The position numbers and the translations under genes were made by a program. 64,000 nt of DNA from Thermoguttaceae bacterium (GTDB lineage Bacteria; Planctomycetota; Planctomycetia; Pirellulales; Thermoguttaceae): contig JAFRFG010000020.1 of the NCBI GenBank assembly GCA_017434455.1, forward strand, positions 124,001 through 188,000, given 5' to 3'. This document shows positions 62,298 through 64,000 of the stretch, piece after piece (the first letter of the stretch is position 1; every line of letters begins with the position of its first letter). The notes under the pieces are model-generated. The model saw only the letters and a list, made by a program, of their open reading frames with translations. It was not told the DNA's origin and did not search any database.

Positions 62298-63377
62298 GTG
62301 GCAGAGGCGATAGTACTGTTCTCGGGCGGACTGGATTCGATTCTGGCGGTCCGTATTCTTCAGGCGCAGGACATCGGCGTCACGGGGCTGAACATCGTCA
62401 CCCCTTTCCACGACAATTCCGAGGAATCATGCCGGCTCGGCCGCGATCTCGGCATCGAGGTGCTGGTCGAAACGCTCGCCAACGACTACACGGCGATGCT
62501 GAAAAAACCGCGCTGGGGATTCGGCAAAGCGGTGAATCCCTGTATCGATTGCCGAACGATGATGCTTCAGCGTGCCGGTGAGGTAATGATTCGCCGCGGC
62601 GCCGATTTTGTCGCCACCGGTGAGGTGGTCGGTCAGCGTCCTCACAGTCAGATGATGCACCAGCTGGCGCTCATCGCCAGTCAGTCGGGCCTGGCCGGCA
62701 AGCTCCTGCGCCCGTTAAGCGCCAAGGTTCTCCCGATCACCGAACCGGAACAGTCCGGTTTGGTCTGCCGAGAGCGCCTTTTTTCCTGCACCGGGCGGGG
62801 GCGAAGCGGCCTCATCGCTCTGGCCCGCAGCCGCTTTGGGGTCGAGAAAATCCCGCAGCCGTCCACCGGCTGTCAGCTGTGCGAGCAATCGTTCGCCCCG
62901 CGCGTACGCGATATGCTCAAATACACCGAAAAACCGACCCTCTGGGACGCCCATGTACTCGCTTACGGCCGACATTTTCGGATCAGTCCCTCATGGAAGG
63001 CGGCGGTCGCCCGCCGTTTGGCCGACTGTCAGGCGCTCGTGGCACTGTTTGGGCGCGAAGACCGAACCGATTCCTTCCTTCTGGTCCCCGAAAACTTCAA
63101 CGGGCCGGCGGTTCTGGCCGTCAACGACGGTCCGCAGCGGGAGCCGAGCGACCGTATCCGAGCCATCTGCGCCGGTTTGCTGCTGCGGTTCGTCCGGGCC
63201 GATAAGCTCCCGGCCGAGGAACCGACCGCGACGCTCTTCGACTCCCCCGGTCACGGGACGATCATCACCTTAAAGCGTGACAGTGCGGCCGATGAATTGC
63301 CGATGATCGAACAGCGGCGCAAAAACCGACCGTCCCAAGATGCCGCGGACAACGAAACAAGCAACAACGAAACCTAA
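62298..63377 (+). CDS. PP-loop tRNA-thiolation-like protein (ThiI/MnmA-related)
   Basis: This 359-residue protein has an N-terminal PP-loop ATPase domain (IVLFSGGLDSILAVRIL) as in ThiI and MnmA, with a CxxC pair (NPCIDCRTMM) and ATGEVVGQRPHSQ in the middle. A second Cys pair (TGCQLCEQSF) follows, then a C-terminal region resembling the NFACT-R-type RNA-binding module. It probably adenylates a uridine in tRNA for sulfur insertion, but the exact modification cannot be told. The four Cys could hold a metal or iron-sulfur cluster. It starts at GTG 62298 and is followed after 33 bp by purD. Confidence 0.75.
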   Translation: MAEAIVLFSGGLDSILAVRILQAQDIGVTGLNIVTPFHDNSEESCRLGRDLGIEVLVETLANDYTAMLKKPRWGFGKAVNPCIDCRTMMLQRAGEVMIRRGADFVATGEVVGQRPHSQMMHQLALIASQSGLAGKLLRPLSAKVLPITEPEQSGLVCRERLFSCTGRGRSGLIALARSRFGVEKIPQPSTGCQLCEQSFAPRVRDMLKYTEKPTLWDAHVLAYGRHFRISPSWKAAVARRLADCQALVALFGREDRTDSFLLVPENFNGPAVLAVNDGPQREPSDRIRAICAGLLLRFVRADKLPAEEPTATLFDSPGHGTIITLKRDSAADELPMIEQRRKNRPSQDAADNETSNNET

Positions 63378-63410
63378 GTTTTACAAAAACCATTTCGACG
63401 GAGAGTAACG

Positions 63411-64000
63411 ATGAACGTTCTGGTTATCGGAAGCGGCGGGCGTGAACACGCGCTGTGCTGGAAAATTGCCCAAAGTCCGAAGGTCGACAAAGTCTACGTC
63501 GCCCCGGGGAACGCCGGTACGGCGATCGACGCCGTGAACGTTCCGATCAAAGAGACCGACTTCGACGCGCTGATCCAATTCGCCAAGCAGAACAATGTCG
63601 GGCTGACGGTCGTCGGTCCCGAGGTTCCCCTGACACTGGGAATCGTCGACGCCTTCGAGAAAGAGAGTCTGCGAATCTTCGGACCGAACGCCCAGGCCGC
63701 TCAGATGGAGGGAAGCAAGAGTTTCTGCAAGAAGATCCTTCAATCCGGCAAGGTTCCCACCGCCTCTTATGCCGAGTTCACCGATGCCGACGCCGCGATC
63801 CACTGGCTGCGATCCGGCGACGACGCCCCGGCGGTCGTCAAAGCCGATGGGCTGGCCGCCGGAAAGGGGGTGATCGTCTGCGCGAATCGCCAAGAGGCGA
63901 TCGATGCGGTCCGACGGATATCGGAGGACAGAGCGTTCGGCGACGCCGGTCGGCGCTTCATCATTGAGGATCTCCTCGTCGGTCAAGAGGCCTCGGTCCT
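63411..64000 (+). CDS. purD: Phosphoribosylamine-glycine ligase, N-terminal part
   Basis: The first 196 or so residues of PurD run to the right edge of the window and continue beyond it. This purine-synthesis enzyme joins glycine to phosphoribosylamine. It shows VIGSGGREHALCWKIAQSP, VYVAPGNAGTA, VVGPEVPLTLGIVDAF, GSKSFCKKIL and the ATP-grasp VVKADGLAAGKGVIV. The ATG at 63411 follows GGAGAG. Confidence 0.95.
   Translation, partial: MNVLVIGSGGREHALCWKIAQSPKVDKVYVAPGNAGTAIDAVNVPIKETDFDALIQFAKQNNVGLTVVGPEVPLTLGIVDAFEKESLRIFGPNAQAAQMEGSKSFCKKILQSGKVPTASYAEFTDADAAIHWLRSGDDAPAVVKADGLAAGKGVIVCANRQEAIDAVRRISEDRAFGDAGRRFIIEDLLVGQEASV

Overview
This 64-kb window is a gene-dense chromosomal segment with fairly high GC. 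It is most likely from a planctomycete, probably a Pirellulales/Thermoguttaceae-like lineage. The lineage markers are a DUF1559 pseudopilin-like protein with the H-X9-DG motif, a DUF1080 (3-keto-disaccharide hydrolase) protein beside a Tat-exported Gfo/Idh/MocA oxidoreductase and a HEAT-repeat protein, three scattered GYF_2 (DUF4339) proteins, many exported carbohydrate-active enzymes, and a PPi-type phosphofructokinase. I see no rRNA, tRNA, CRISPR array, transposase or phage genes, and the lineage call rests on gene content alone.

Layout. 1-4.5 kb: the end of a cytochrome c biogenesis (CcsA-like) gene, then sbcD-sbcC. 4.5-8.8 kb: a GYF_2 membrane protein, a WYL-domain regulator divergent from a ROK sugar kinase, and a GYF_2-DUF805 protein. 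8.8-19.4 kb: an exported six-hairpin glycosidase-like protein, two membrane proteins of unknown function, mfd, folK, an exported unknown and a zinc-ribbon/GYF_2 protein. 19.6-31.7 kb: PPi-phosphofructokinase, a GH43 enzyme, then a long minus-strand run (thioredoxin, four tandem paralogous Tat-exported metallophosphoesterases, a GH106 alpha-L-rhamnosidase), preceded by a mannose-6-phosphate-isomerase-like cupin and a YhcH-family protein. 32-35 kb: a sigma-70 factor, a divergent RNase HII-like protein and cmk. 35.3-39.5 kb: oxidoreductase / HEAT / DUF1080 operon. 39.5-47.6 kb: cell-surface polysaccharide genes (rfbA, rfbB, an SDR, an initiating sugar-phosphate transferase, split transketolase, ATP-grasp ligase, GT2). 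48-55.6 kb: nadE, an exported CbiX-like chelatase, DUF1559 protein, FabI-like reductase, pheT. 55.7-60.6 kb: a 1203-residue secreted repeat protein lying between pheS and pheT. 60.9-64 kb: an LptF/LptG permease, a PP-loop tRNA-thiolase-like protein, and the start of purD.

The most striking item is the gene between pheS and pheT. Its N-terminal part reads as a beta-class carbonic anhydrase fold in which all three zinc ligands are replaced. It is followed by a Trp/Tyr/Pro-rich segment and about 700 residues of Gly/Pro/Arg repeats, and it looks like an undescribed secreted pseudoenzyme or structural protein. Other housekeeping-like proteins also lack signature residues: the NAD synthetase glutaminase domain, the RNase HII-like protein (GYG in place of GRG), the FabI-like reductase, the thioredoxin, and sigma region 2.4. 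Several promoter, operator and leader candidates can be read directly, including a palindrome overlapping the DUF1559 promoter and a 25-bp palindrome just upstream of the WYL regulator. All functional statements come from reading motifs by eye; no database search was run.
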